Both the position numbers and the translations under genes were made by a program. Positions 1 through 7,749 of a stretch of 64,000 bases of DNA are shown here, one piece after another (positions within the stretch are counted from its first letter, which is position 1; every line of letters starts with the position of its first letter). The DNA comes from RYN-230 sp963711705 (GTDB lineage Bacteria > Actinomycetota > Actinomycetes > Streptosporangiales > Streptosporangiaceae). The stretch spans positions 310,001 through 374,000 of the forward strand of contig CAVQFM010000015.1 of assembly GCA_963711705.1 (NCBI GenBank). Direction: 5' to 3'. The notes beneath the pieces are model-generated. The model saw nothing but the letters and a program-made list of their open reading frames with translations. It did no database searches and was not told the origin of the DNA.

Positions 1-208
1 CCGCGAACTCGACCCCGGACACCTGGGTTCCCCAGCGCGGCTCCAGCCGGGCCACGGCCTCCAGGATCAGCTCGTCGAACCGCTCCGACCGGCTCCGGTG
101 CAGCGGCACCCCGGGCGGGGCGAGCACGCCCCGCAGCCCGCGGCCGTGCCGGTCCCGCCGCCTGATCCGGGCACTGCGCCCCGTGCCGCCCCCGTCACCG
201 GTCCGCAT
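1..208 (-). CDS. metallopeptidase family protein, N-terminal part (truncated by window edge)
   Basis: Only the first 69 codons are present; the gene runs off the left edge, so no catalytic motif is visible. The ATG at 208 opens an arginine- and glycine-rich basic stretch of about 40 residues, followed by SERFDELILEAVARLEPRW (41-59) and SGVEFA. That pattern is typical of the N-terminus of the small actinobacterial zincin-like metallopeptidases. Such a gene is known to lie divergently beside a DUF3499 gene in mycobacteria and streptomycetes, and the same arrangement is seen here (227 bp to the DUF3499 start). The family assignment rests on this short motif and the neighbour. The substrate is unknown. 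Confidence 0.6.
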   Translation of the reverse strand, partial: MRTGDGGGTGRSARIRRRDRHGRGLRGVLAPPGVPLHRSRSERFDELILEAVARLEPRWGTQVSGVEFA

Positions 209-435
209 AGTTGCCGAGCGTACCGCCCGGCCCGGCAGAGGGTCAGCTGCCGCGCCCGCGACCTGGCCCCGGACGGTCGCCAGCGAGACACGATCGCGCA
301 GTGTGCCCCGGGTGGTGGCGTTACCGCCCGCGGGTCGGTACGGTCAGCCGTTGTGAGCGATGCACGCGACCCCCTCCCCAGCCGGTCGCCGCAGCACGCC
401 ACCCGGGCCTGTCCCAGCCGCCCCAGGGTGCCCCG

Positions 436-795
436 GTGACCCCCCGCCGCTGCTCCCGGCCGGCCTGCAAGCAGCCGGCGGTATACACGCTGACCTACGT
501 GTACCGCGACTCCACGGCGGTGCTCGGCCCGCTCGCCGCGTACGTGGAGCCGCACTGCTACGACCTGTGCACGGCGCACGCCGACCGGCTGACCGCCCCC
601 CGCGGCTGGGAATTCGTCCGGCTGCCGGTCGATCCCGCCGAACCCGAGACCGACGATCTTGAGGCGCTGGCCAACGCCGTCCGGGAGGCAGGCCTGCCCC
701 GGGCCGGCGAACCGGTCGGCCAGGGCGTCGAGGTGGGCCGGCGGGGGCATCTGCGGGTGCTGCGCTCGGCCCCGGATGGCCGGGACGCGCCCTAG
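436..795 (+). CDS. DUF3499 family protein
   Basis: A 119-residue protein of unknown function, restricted to Actinobacteria as far as I know. The GTG at 436 is chosen because the conserved N-terminus starts here (TPRRCSRPAC); the open frame upstream has no family resemblance. Two cysteine pairs, C6-x4-C11 and C41-x3-C45 followed by H48, look like a zinc-binding site. The rest is acidic and ends in a variable tail. It opens a rightward cluster with the Trm112-like, SIS and cation-efflux genes. In many relatives a phosphomannomutase gene (manB) lies directly downstream, but here only 126 bp separate it from the Trm112-like gene. Confidence 0.8.
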   Translation: MTPRRCSRPACKQPAVYTLTYVYRDSTAVLGPLAAYVEPHCYDLCTAHADRLTAPRGWEFVRLPVDPAEPETDDLEALANAVREAGLPRAGEPVGQGVEVGRRGHLRVLRSAPDGRDAP

Positions 796-921
796 GCGTG
801 TCCCGGCCCTGGCCAGCCGCTCCGCTCCCGGCCGGTAGGCTCGGTGTCCGCGAAGGGCCGGTCCAGCGCCAGTGCACCGGACCGGCATGGACCCAATGCT
901 CACCGCATCCCGGGAGATCCC

Positions 922-1107
922 GTGAAGATTGACGACTGGCTGCTCGACATTCTCGCCTGCCCCAAGTGCCATGCGCCGCTGCGCGCCGATGCGGAAGCCA
1001 GCGAGCTGGTCTGCACCAATGACGAGTGCGGTCTCGCCTACCCGGTGCGCGACGACATACCGGTGCTGCTGGTGGATGAGGCGCGCCACCCGGGGGACCC
1101 CGGATGA
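922..1107 (+). CDS. Trm112-like zinc-ribbon protein
   Basis: A 61-residue Trm112/YcaR-type protein. These small zinc proteins act as partners or activators of methyltransferases in eukaryotes; the bacterial role is poorly defined. Two Cys pairs form the expected ribbon: C13-x2-C16 in LACPKC and C31-x4-C36. They are followed by the typical YPVRDDIPVLL segment. The GTG at 922 follows a GGGAGAT ribosome-binding site and gives the usual length; a longer in-frame start at 844 adds sequence unlike the family. The stop overlaps the start of the SIS gene (ATGA), so the two are probably translationally coupled. Confidence 0.85.
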   Translation: MKIDDWLLDILACPKCHAPLRADAEASELVCTNDECGLAYPVRDDIPVLLVDEARHPGDPG

Positions 1108-2243
1108 CGATGACCGCCCAGGAGCGCCTGGATGACCTGGTGCTGCTGGAGGCCGCGGACACCGGCGGGATGCTCCGGGTGGTAGCGTCGGCGGCCGCGC
1201 AGGTCCGCATGGCCGTGCGGGCCACCGCCGAGACTGACCTGCGGTCGGCCCTGTCGGCGGGCCGGCCACGGGCGATCGTGGTCACCGGCATGGGTGGGTC
1301 GGGGGAGGCCGGTGAGGTGCTCGCCGCGGTGTGCGGGCCGGGCTCTGCCTCGCCGGTCGTCACCCTGCATGATTATCAGCTGCCCGGCTGGGTCGGTGCC
1401 GCTGACATGGTCATCGCGGTGTCTTCGTCCGGCGCCACCGAGGAGACGCTGGCCGCGGCGGCCGAGGCGGTGCGCCGCGGCTGCCCGCTGGCCTGCGTGG
1501 GCGGCGCGGACTCGCCGCTGGCCACGCTGGCCGAGCAGGCCAGTGCCCCGTTCGTCCCGGTCGAGCCCGCCGGGATGCTGCGGGCCAGCCTCTGGGGTCT
1601 GTCCGTGCCGCTGCTGATGATCGCCGGGCTGCTCGGCGTGGCCGACATCCCGGTCGAGGGGCTCGAGCTGGCGGCCAGCAACCTGGAGCGGATCTCCTAC
1701 CTGTGCCGGCCGGACAGCGAGTCCTTCGTCAACCCGGCCAAGACCCTGGCCCTGGAGCTGGCTGGCACGCTCCCGATGATCTGGGGCAGCTCACCGCTGG
1801 CCGGGGTGGCCGCCAGCCGGTTCGCCTGCCAGCTCAGCGAGAACGCCAAGTACCCGGCGGTGCCCGGGGTGCTGCCGGAAGCCAACCACAACCAGGTGGT
1901 CGCGTTCGACGGCCCGTTTGTGCCCTGGCCGTCCGGTGGCCCCGGGGCGGTGGACCCGGAGGCCCGGCCCGCGGTTCCGCTGCGCCTGGTCATCCTGCGG
2001 GACAGCCAGGAGCATCCCCAGGTGGCGCGCAGGCGGGAGGCGTCGGTGGAACTCGCCGGGCAGCGCGGGATCGAGGTGAGCGAGCTGGCCGCGGAAGGGG
2101 AGCAGCCGCTGGAGCGGCTGGCCAGCCTGGTTCAGCTCACCGACTACGCCACGGTCTATCTGGGCATCGCGAGCGGCATCGACCCGGGGCCAGTCGCGGT
2201 CATCGGCGACTTGAAAGACAGGATCGCAGAGCAGCGTTGGTGA
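1104..2243 (+). CDS. SIS domain protein, phosphoglucose/phosphomannose isomerase-like
   Basis: A 379-residue protein with two sugar-isomerase folds. Visible signatures are GMGGSGEAGE near residues 62-71, AVSSSGATEET (phosphosugar-binding serines) near 105-115, and LPEANHNQVVAF near 253-264, which holds the Glu/His region used by bifunctional phosphoglucose/phosphomannose isomerases. Its place downstream of DUF3499 and Trm112 matches the mycobacterial Rv3256c-type protein, a member of mannose-metabolism neighbourhoods. Catalytic activity is unproven. The ATG at 1104 overlaps the previous stop. The manA gene that often follows is absent; a cation-efflux gene follows instead. Confidence 0.8.
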   Translation: MTMTAQERLDDLVLLEAADTGGMLRVVASAAAQVRMAVRATAETDLRSALSAGRPRAIVVTGMGGSGEAGEVLAAVCGPGSASPVVTLHDYQLPGWVGAADMVIAVSSSGATEETLAAAAEAVRRGCPLACVGGADSPLATLAEQASAPFVPVEPAGMLRASLWGLSVPLLMIAGLLGVADIPVEGLELAASNLERISYLCRPDSESFVNPAKTLALELAGTLPMIWGSSPLAGVAASRFACQLSENAKYPAVPGVLPEANHNQVVAFDGPFVPWPSGGPGAVDPEARPAVPLRLVILRDSQEHPQVARRREASVELAGQRGIEVSELAAEGEQPLERLASLVQLTDYATVYLGIASGIDPGPVAVIGDLKDRIAEQRW

Positions 2244-2360
2244 GGGGTTATCGGTACTGAAGGCAGCCCGCTGCCGGACCAGGCGGGCCAGGCCAGGCCA
2301 GCAGGCCCGGCGGAGCAGGCGGAAAAGGCCGGCCCAGGCAGCTCGGAAGGGCTGCGTGCG

Positions 2361-3302
2361 GTGCTGGCCGCACTGGGTGCGAACCTGGGCATCGCAGTGA
2401 CCAAGCTGGCCGCGTTCGTGATCACCGGCTCGGCCTCCATGCTCGCCGAGTCGGTGCATTCCCTGGCCGACAGCGGTAACCAGGCCCTGCTGCTGCTGGG
2501 CCGCAGCCGGGCGCGCCGCGCGCAGACCGAGGAGCACCCGTTCGGCTTTGGCCGGGAACGTTACTTCTACGCGTTCGTCGTCGCGGTCGTGCTGTTCACG
2601 GTGGGTGCGCTGTTCTCGCTGTACGAGGGCGTCCACAAGATCATCAGCCCGGAGGAGATCCGCCAGCCGGCGGTGGCGTTCGCCGTCCTGGGCATCGCGA
2701 TGGTCCTGGAAAGCTTCTCGCTGCGCACCGCGGTGCGCGAGACGAACGAGGTGCGGGGGCAGATCGGCTGGACCGCGTTCATCCGCCGGGCCAAGGCCCC
2801 GGAACTGCCCGCCATCCTGCTGGAGGACCTGGCCGCGCTGACCGGGCTGGTCTTTGCCACGGCCGGGGTGGCGCTGGCCACGATCACCGGGAACGGGAAG
2901 TGGGACGGCGCCGGGTCGCTGGCCATCGGGGTGCTGCTCGGCGTCGTGGCCGCGGTGCTGGCGGTGGAGATGAAGAGCCTGCTGATCGGCGAGTCGGCCA
3001 GCGCGGAAGTCGAGCGGGCCATCGTGACCGCGCTGGAGAACGGCCCCGAGGTGCGGCGGGTCATCCACCTGCGGACCCTGCACATAGGCCCGGAGAGCCT
3101 GCTGGTCGCGGCCAAGATCGCGATCAGCGGGGCGGACAGCGCGGCGCTGGTCGCGGCGGGTATCGACGCCGCCGAGCGCCGGGTGCGCACGGCCGTCCCG
3201 ATCGCCGAGACGATCTACCTGGAACCAGACATCTACGACGCGGCCCGGGCCGACGCCACCGACCCGGCCATCCGCGCCGTGCGCCGCCGGAACCAGGCCT
3301 AG
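2361..3302 (+). CDS. cation diffusion facilitator family transporter
   Basis: A 313-residue CDF-type metal/proton antiporter of the cytoplasmic membrane. Family features are AALGANLGIAVTK at the start, the metal-site helix ESVHSLADSGNQ, an HPFGFGRERYFYAF motif, and a soluble C-terminal domain (HLRTLHIGPESLLVAAKI). Hydrophobic helices alternate through about residue 200. The GTG at 2361 is preceded by GGAAGGG nine bases upstream. The frame is open back to the SIS stop at 2241-2243 without any ATG, GTG or TTG in between, so the N-terminus is short by a few residues compared with the family. The stop shares a CTAG with the convergent MerR gene. Metal specificity cannot be read from the sequence. 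Confidence 0.85.
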   Translation: MLAALGANLGIAVTKLAAFVITGSASMLAESVHSLADSGNQALLLLGRSRARRAQTEEHPFGFGRERYFYAFVVAVVLFTVGALFSLYEGVHKIISPEEIRQPAVAFAVLGIAMVLESFSLRTAVRETNEVRGQIGWTAFIRRAKAPELPAILLEDLAALTGLVFATAGVALATITGNGKWDGAGSLAIGVLLGVVAAVLAVEMKSLLIGESASAEVERAIVTALENGPEVRRVIHLRTLHIGPESLLVAAKIAISGADSAALVAAGIDAAERRVRTAVPIAETIYLEPDIYDAARADATDPAIRAVRRRNQA

Positions 3303-3709
3303 CCCCGGCGGACGTCCCCCGGAGCCGTCCGCTGGCCCATGCTTAGCAGCCGCAAGGCCCGCTCCTTCTCGAACTCCAGCGCCCGGCCGGGCGGCGCCGG
3401 GATGCGCCCGATCCGCCGGCCGAGCTCCGCCACCTGGGCCCGCACTCCCGGCTCGGCCAGCACCCTTATCCCGAACGCCAGTGCGGCCGGGCTGATGTCC
3501 AGCCGCCGCTCGATATCCAGGCCGAGCGCGACGGCGGCGAGATCCTCGGTGCCGAACTGCCGGTGCGCTGGGCCACGGCCCGCCCTGGACACGGCCGGAC
3601 GGCGGCCCGGCGCACTCTCCCGGACCGGGGGGAGCAGGCCGAGCAGCTCCCGGTAGCGAAGCATCCGGGGCGAGGTGCCGAGCCGCTGGGCGGCCGCCGC
3701 GATCCGCAT
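3299..3709 (-). CDS. MerR family transcriptional regulator
   Basis: A 136-residue one-component regulator. The N-terminus is a MerR winged helix: RIAAAAQRLGTSPRMLRYRE followed by LGLLPPVR and HRQFGTEDLAAV. The remainder is a short helical region (DISPAALAFGIRVLAEPGV) without an obvious cysteine metal site, so the effector is unknown. It is transcribed away from sahH and convergently with the cation transporter, sharing its stop region. A perfect inverted repeat lies six bases upstream of the ATG (3715-3729) and may be its own operator. It could regulate itself, sahH or both. Confidence 0.8.
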   Translation of the reverse strand: MRIAAAAQRLGTSPRMLRYRELLGLLPPVRESAPGRRPAVSRAGRGPAHRQFGTEDLAAVALGLDIERRLDISPAALAFGIRVLAEPGVRAQVAELGRRIGRIPAPPGRALEFEKERALRLLSMGQRTAPGDVRRG

Positions 3710-3714
3710 GCCAG

Positions 3715-3729
3715 AGAATCTAACATTCT
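3715..3729. promoter_or_regulatory. inverted repeat, candidate MerR operator
   Basis: AGAAT-CTAAC-ATTCT is a perfect 5-bp inverted repeat with a 5-bp spacer. It lies in the 113-bp gap between the divergent merR-like gene and sahH, just upstream of the regulator's start. MerR proteins usually bind dyads placed between -35 and -10 elements. A TTGACA-like box on the minus strand (3736-3731) lies next to it, but no well-spaced -10 was found. The assignment rests on position and symmetry only. Confidence 0.4.
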
Positions 3730-3822
3730 TTTGTCAAAAACAGCGGTTAAGGGCTGCGATCACACCCCGTTCTGCCCTACCGTCGAGATGCGCTGTCCCA
3801 CCTGATCCAGCTGAGGAGTGTC

Positions 3823-5286
3823 ATGCCCACGGAGCCCGTCCCGTTCAAGGTCGCCGATCTTTCGCTCGCTGACTTCGGCCGGAAAGAGATCAGGCTCGCC
3901 GAGCACGAGATGCCCGGACTGATGGCCGTCCGCGCCGAGTACGCCGAAGCGCAGCCGCTGCGCGGGGCGCGCATCACCGGGTCACTGCACATGACCATCC
4001 AGACCGCGGTGCTCATCGAGACCCTGGTGGCACTGGGTGCCCAGGTCCGCTGGGCCAGCTGCAACATCTTCTCCACCCAGGACCACGCCGCGGCCGCGGT
4101 GGCGGTCGGCCCGGACGGCACCCCGGACGACCCGCGGGGCATCCCGGTGTTCGCCTGGAAGGGCGAGACCCTGGAGGAGTACTGGTGGTGCACGAACCAG
4201 GCGCTGACCTGGCCAGAGAAGGGGGCAGGGGAGGTGGGCGGGGGGCCCAACATGATCCTGGATGACGGCGGCGACGCCACGATGCTGGTGCACAAGGGCG
4301 CCGAATACGAGGGCGCCGGCGCGGTTCCCTCACCCGCCGAGGACGACGCCGAGGAGTGGCAGGTCGTGCTCGGCCTGCTCCGCCGGTCGCTGGACACCAG
4401 CAAGGACCGGTGGACGCTGATGGCCGAGGGCATCCGCGGGGTGACCGAGGAGACCACCACCGGCGTGCACCGGCTGTACGAGATGGCCCGGGCCGGCACG
4501 CTCGCCTTCCCGGCCATCAACGTCAACGACTCGGTGACCAAGTCCAAGTTCGACAACAAGTACGGCTGCCGTCACTCGCTCATCGACGGCATCAACCGGG
4601 CCACCGACGTGCTGATCGGCGGCAAGGTCTGCGTGGTCTGCGGCTACGGCGATGTGGGCAAGGGCTGCGCGGAGTCGCTGCGCGGCCAGGGCGCCCGGGT
4701 CATCGTCACCGAGGTGGACCCGATCTGCGCGCTGCAGGCGGCCATGGACGGCTATCAGGTGGCCCGGCTGGAGGACGTGCTCACCACGGCCGACATCTTC
4801 GTCACCGCCACCGGCAACCGGGATGTCATCACCGCCGAGCAGATGACCCTGATGAAGCACCAGGCGATCGTGGGCAACATCGGCCATTTCGACAACGAGA
4901 TCGACATGGCCGGGCTGGCCCGTGTCCCTGGCATCCGGCGGCTGCCCATCAAGCCGCAGGTGGACGAGTGGCAGTTCACCGACGGTCACGCGATCATCAT
5001 CCTGTCCGAGGGCCGGCTGCTGAACCTGGGCAACGCCACCGGGCACCCCAGCTTCGTGATGTCCAACTCGTTCACCAACCAGGTGATCGCCCAGGTGGAG
5101 CTGTTCACGAAGGCGGATGAGTATCCGGTCGGCGTGCACACGCTGCCCAAGCACCTGGACGAGAAGGTGGCCCGGCTGCACCTGGATGCGCTGGGCGTGC
5201 GGCTCACCGAGCTGACCAAGGAGCAGGCTGACTACATCGGCGTCCCGGTGGAGGGTCCGTACAAGCCGGACCACTACCGGTACTGA
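3823..5286 (+). CDS. ahcY: adenosylhomocysteinase (S-adenosyl-L-homocysteine hydrolase)
   Basis: Hydrolyses S-adenosylhomocysteine to adenosine and homocysteine with bound NAD, keeping methyltransferases free of product inhibition. The 487-residue length is that of the long bacterial form with the extra insertion. Catalytic segments are intact: GVTEETTTGVHRLYEM, DSVTKSKFDNKYGCRHS (Lys, Asp and Asn of the active site), the NAD motif GYGDVGKG near residue 272, NIGHFDNE, and the C-terminal tail KPDHYRY that reaches the neighbouring subunit's NAD. GAGGAG lies six bases before the ATG. The next gene, 16 bp downstream, is a degenerate paralogue and is probably co-transcribed. Confidence 0.95.
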   Translation: MPTEPVPFKVADLSLADFGRKEIRLAEHEMPGLMAVRAEYAEAQPLRGARITGSLHMTIQTAVLIETLVALGAQVRWASCNIFSTQDHAAAAVAVGPDGTPDDPRGIPVFAWKGETLEEYWWCTNQALTWPEKGAGEVGGGPNMILDDGGDATMLVHKGAEYEGAGAVPSPAEDDAEEWQVVLGLLRRSLDTSKDRWTLMAEGIRGVTEETTTGVHRLYEMARAGTLAFPAINVNDSVTKSKFDNKYGCRHSLIDGINRATDVLIGGKVCVVCGYGDVGKGCAESLRGQGARVIVTEVDPICALQAAMDGYQVARLEDVLTTADIFVTATGNRDVITAEQMTLMKHQAIVGNIGHFDNEIDMAGLARVPGIRRLPIKPQVDEWQFTDGHAIIILSEGRLLNLGNATGHPSFVMSNSFTNQVIAQVELFTKADEYPVGVHTLPKHLDEKVARLHLDALGVRLTELTKEQADYIGVPVEGPYKPDHYRY

Positions 5287-5302
5287 CGCCGCCGCCGTCC
5301 TG

Positions 5303-6580
5303 ATGACCGAGCAGCGGCCGGGCCCGGCGTCCGATGTCGCGGACGCCGGGCTGGCCAGCACCGGCCAGGCCCGGATCGGCTGGGCCGAGCGGTCCATGCC
5401 TGTGCTGCGCGGCATCGCCGGGCGGTTCGCCGCCGAGCAGCCGCTGGCCGGGCTGACCGTGGCCGCCTGCCTGCACGTGACCGCGGAGACCGCGGTCCTG
5501 GTCCGCGCCTGGCGGGCGGGCGGGGCCCGGGTGTTCCTGGCCGCCTCGAACCCGCTGTCCACCCAGGACGACATCGCCGCCGCGCTCGATGCCTGCGGCG
5601 CGGCCGTGGTGTACGCCCGGGCCGGGGCCGACCTGCGGACGTACCAGGACCACATCCAGCAGGCCCTGGACGCCGGGCCGGACCTGGTGGTCGACGACGG
5701 CGGTGACCTCATCGAGGCGCTGCACGCGCAGCGGCCGGACCTGCTGGGCAAGGTGGCCGGCGGCTGCGAGTCCACGCCGGCCGGGGTGATCCGGCTGCAC
5801 CGGATGGCCCGCGAGGGCACCCTCGCCTTCCCGGCGGTGGCCGCGGACGCTACCGGAACCCGGCTGATGCTGGAGGCCACGCACGGCACCGGCCAGTCCA
5901 CCATCGACGGCATCGTGCGGGCCACGAACATCCTGCTGGCCGGCCGGACCGTGGTGGTAGCCGGTTACGGCTGGTGCGGCCGGGGCATCGCGCAGCGGGC
6001 CCGCGGGCTCGGCGCGCAGGTCATCGTGACCGAGGTTGACCCGGTCCGCGCGCTGGACGCGATGATGCAGGGCTACCGGGTACTGCCGATGGCCGACGCG
6101 GCGCCGCTGGGCGAGCTGTTCATCACCGCGACCGGCTCCCGGGACGTGATCACGGCTGGCCACATGGCCGTCATGCGGGATGGTGCGATCCTGGCCAACG
6201 CGGGCCATTTCGACGTGGAAGTGGACGTGCGCGGGCTGGCTGGCCTGGCGGCCGGCGTGGAGCACGATGTCCGGCCCTACACCGACGAGTACCTGCTGGC
6301 CGACGGGCGCCGGCTGCTGCTGCTGGCCGAGGGCCGGATCGTCAACCTGGTCGCCGCGGAGGGCAACCCGGCCAGCGTCATGGACGTGTCGTTCGCCGGG
6401 CAGGCTCTGGTGCTGGCCTGGCTGGCCCGCGAGCATGCCACGCTGCTGCCGGGCGTGCACCGGGTGCCGGCCGCCATCGATGACGAGATCGCCCGGCTGG
6501 CGCTGGCCGCCACCGGCGCCTCGATCGACACGCTCACCCCAGCGCAGCAGGAGTACCTCAGCTCCTGGCAGCAGACCTGA
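5303..6580 (+). CDS. SAHH-like paralogue lacking key catalytic residues
   Basis: A 425-residue homologue of the short archaeal/Thermotoga-type S-adenosylhomocysteine hydrolase: SNPLSTQDDIAAAL, VAGYGWCGRGIA (NAD fold), NAGHFDVEVDV, and an end at SSWQQT without the canonical Lys/Tyr tail. Several active-site positions are replaced. The catalytic EETTTG reads E156-S157-T-P-A-G, the Lys-Asp-Asn triad reads R187, E191 and A192 (TRLMLEATHGTGQS), and the His of GHP reads N355. The Rossmann part and adenosine-side DDGGD look preserved. I infer an NAD- or nucleoside-binding protein with changed or lost hydrolase activity. A related hydrolase acting on another substrate is possible. The ATG follows the sahH stop by 16 bp with no clear ribosome-binding site. 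Confidence 0.8.
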   Translation: MTEQRPGPASDVADAGLASTGQARIGWAERSMPVLRGIAGRFAAEQPLAGLTVAACLHVTAETAVLVRAWRAGGARVFLAASNPLSTQDDIAAALDACGAAVVYARAGADLRTYQDHIQQALDAGPDLVVDDGGDLIEALHAQRPDLLGKVAGGCESTPAGVIRLHRMAREGTLAFPAVAADATGTRLMLEATHGTGQSTIDGIVRATNILLAGRTVVVAGYGWCGRGIAQRARGLGAQVIVTEVDPVRALDAMMQGYRVLPMADAAPLGELFITATGSRDVITAGHMAVMRDGAILANAGHFDVEVDVRGLAGLAAGVEHDVRPYTDEYLLADGRRLLLLAEGRIVNLVAAEGNPASVMDVSFAGQALVLAWLAREHATLLPGVHRVPAAIDDEIARLALAATGASIDTLTPAQQEYLSSWQQT

Positions 6581-6660
6581 CCGGCGCCGCGTTCGCTGGT
6601 GCGCTGGCTTCCGGCCCGCACCGGTCAGGAATCCGCACCGCGGCTGGATGAGTCCGGGGG

Positions 6661-7719
6661 TCAGGGATCGGCGGAGCGGGCCGCTGGCTCGGGTGCCGGT
6701 GGCTCCGCTGGCTGGCTCTGGTTGTCGTGGCGGGCCAGCACGATCAGGGACAGGCCACCACCCACCAGGATCAGCCAGAAACTGATCAGCCGGTAGGCGA
6801 TCGCGGCGGCGAGCGCCGCCGAGGCGGTCATCCCAGCTGCGGTCAGCGCCGCGGTCAGCGCGATCTCGACCAGGGCGAAGCCGCCCGGGGACAGCCCGGA
6901 GCTGCCCACCGCGGCGCCCGCCCCGTAGGCCAGCAGCAGGCCGTGCCAGGGCACCGGATGGCCGGTGGCCAGGATCGAACAGGCCAGGCAAGCGCAGTCG
7001 GCCAGCCAGTTCAGCAGGGCCAGCAGGAATACCCCGGCGTATTGCGGCCAGGGCAGCCGGATGCTGGCCACCCGGTCCAGGAACTCCTCCAGCGCGCCCG
7101 GGTCCATCCACGACCGGCCGAACCGCCGGTGCAGCGGGCGGAGCAGCCAGGCGGCCACCCGGATGATCCAGACCCGGGCCGGCGGGTAGCGCAGCGCCAG
7201 CAGCACGGTGACCCCCGGGACCAGGAACACCGCGGCGCCCAGCAGGCCGGCCGCGGTGGCGGCCGGCTGCCCGCCGACCAGCGCCCCGACCAGCAGGACC
7301 AGCGCCAGGGCGGCCGAGGACACGATGGCCGACAGGGCGAGCGCCCAGGAGGTGATGGCCGAGCCGAGGTTGCGGCCGCGCAGCTGACGGTAGGAGTAGA
7401 TCGCGGCCAGCTGGGCGCCGGCGAACGGGACGGCCATGGACAGCGCGTTGCCCGCATAGGTGATCGCCATCACCGAGCGGAGTGTGGCCTGGTCGCCGTT
7501 GGCCCGCAGCAGAATGGTCCGCTTGATCCCGAACGAGGTGAGCGACACCGCCTCGGCGACCAGCGCGGCCAGCACCCACCACCAGTTCAGGTGCGCGAGG
7601 GTGCGCAGCGACTGGGCCAGGATGTGCTCGTTGGTGACGATGATGGCGACCAGCCCGCCGGCCGCGACCAGCATGACGGCCAGCTGCCGCCAGCGGGATC
7701 TGGTCATCCGCGGGCTCAT
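6661..7719 (-). CDS. UPF0104 / lysylphosphatidylglycerol synthase transmembrane-domain protein
   Basis: A 352-residue polytopic membrane protein of the MprF flippase-domain family (LPG_synthase_TM, UPF0104). It has about eight hydrophobic segments. Typical motifs are FGIKRTILLRANG, YAGNALSMAVPFAGAQ and GAAVGSSGLSPGGFALVE, the last being the conserved loop of the family. There is no C-terminal aminoacyltransferase domain, so it is unlikely to synthesise lysyl-PG itself; lipid translocation or polyprenyl-glycolipid handling is possible. The C-terminus is a short Pro/Ala/Glu tail. It lies 30 bp downstream of the RDD gene on the same strand and may share its transcript. Confidence 0.8.
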   Translation of the reverse strand: MSPRMTRSRWRQLAVMLVAAGGLVAIIVTNEHILAQSLRTLAHLNWWWVLAALVAEAVSLTSFGIKRTILLRANGDQATLRSVMAITYAGNALSMAVPFAGAQLAAIYSYRQLRGRNLGSAITSWALALSAIVSSAALALVLLVGALVGGQPAATAAGLLGAAVFLVPGVTVLLALRYPPARVWIIRVAAWLLRPLHRRFGRSWMDPGALEEFLDRVASIRLPWPQYAGVFLLALLNWLADCACLACSILATGHPVPWHGLLLAYGAGAAVGSSGLSPGGFALVEIALTAALTAAGMTASAALAAAIAYRLISFWLILVGGGLSLIVLARHDNQSQPAEPPAPEPAARSADP

Positions 7720-7749
7720 CGGGCTGTACCGGTCATCTGGCCGGGTCCC

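Noticed and set aside
3730..3822. possible SAH riboswitch upstream of sahH
   Set aside because: The conserved core I would expect for an SAH riboswitch is not visible, and the gap is short and better explained by promoter and operator sequence.
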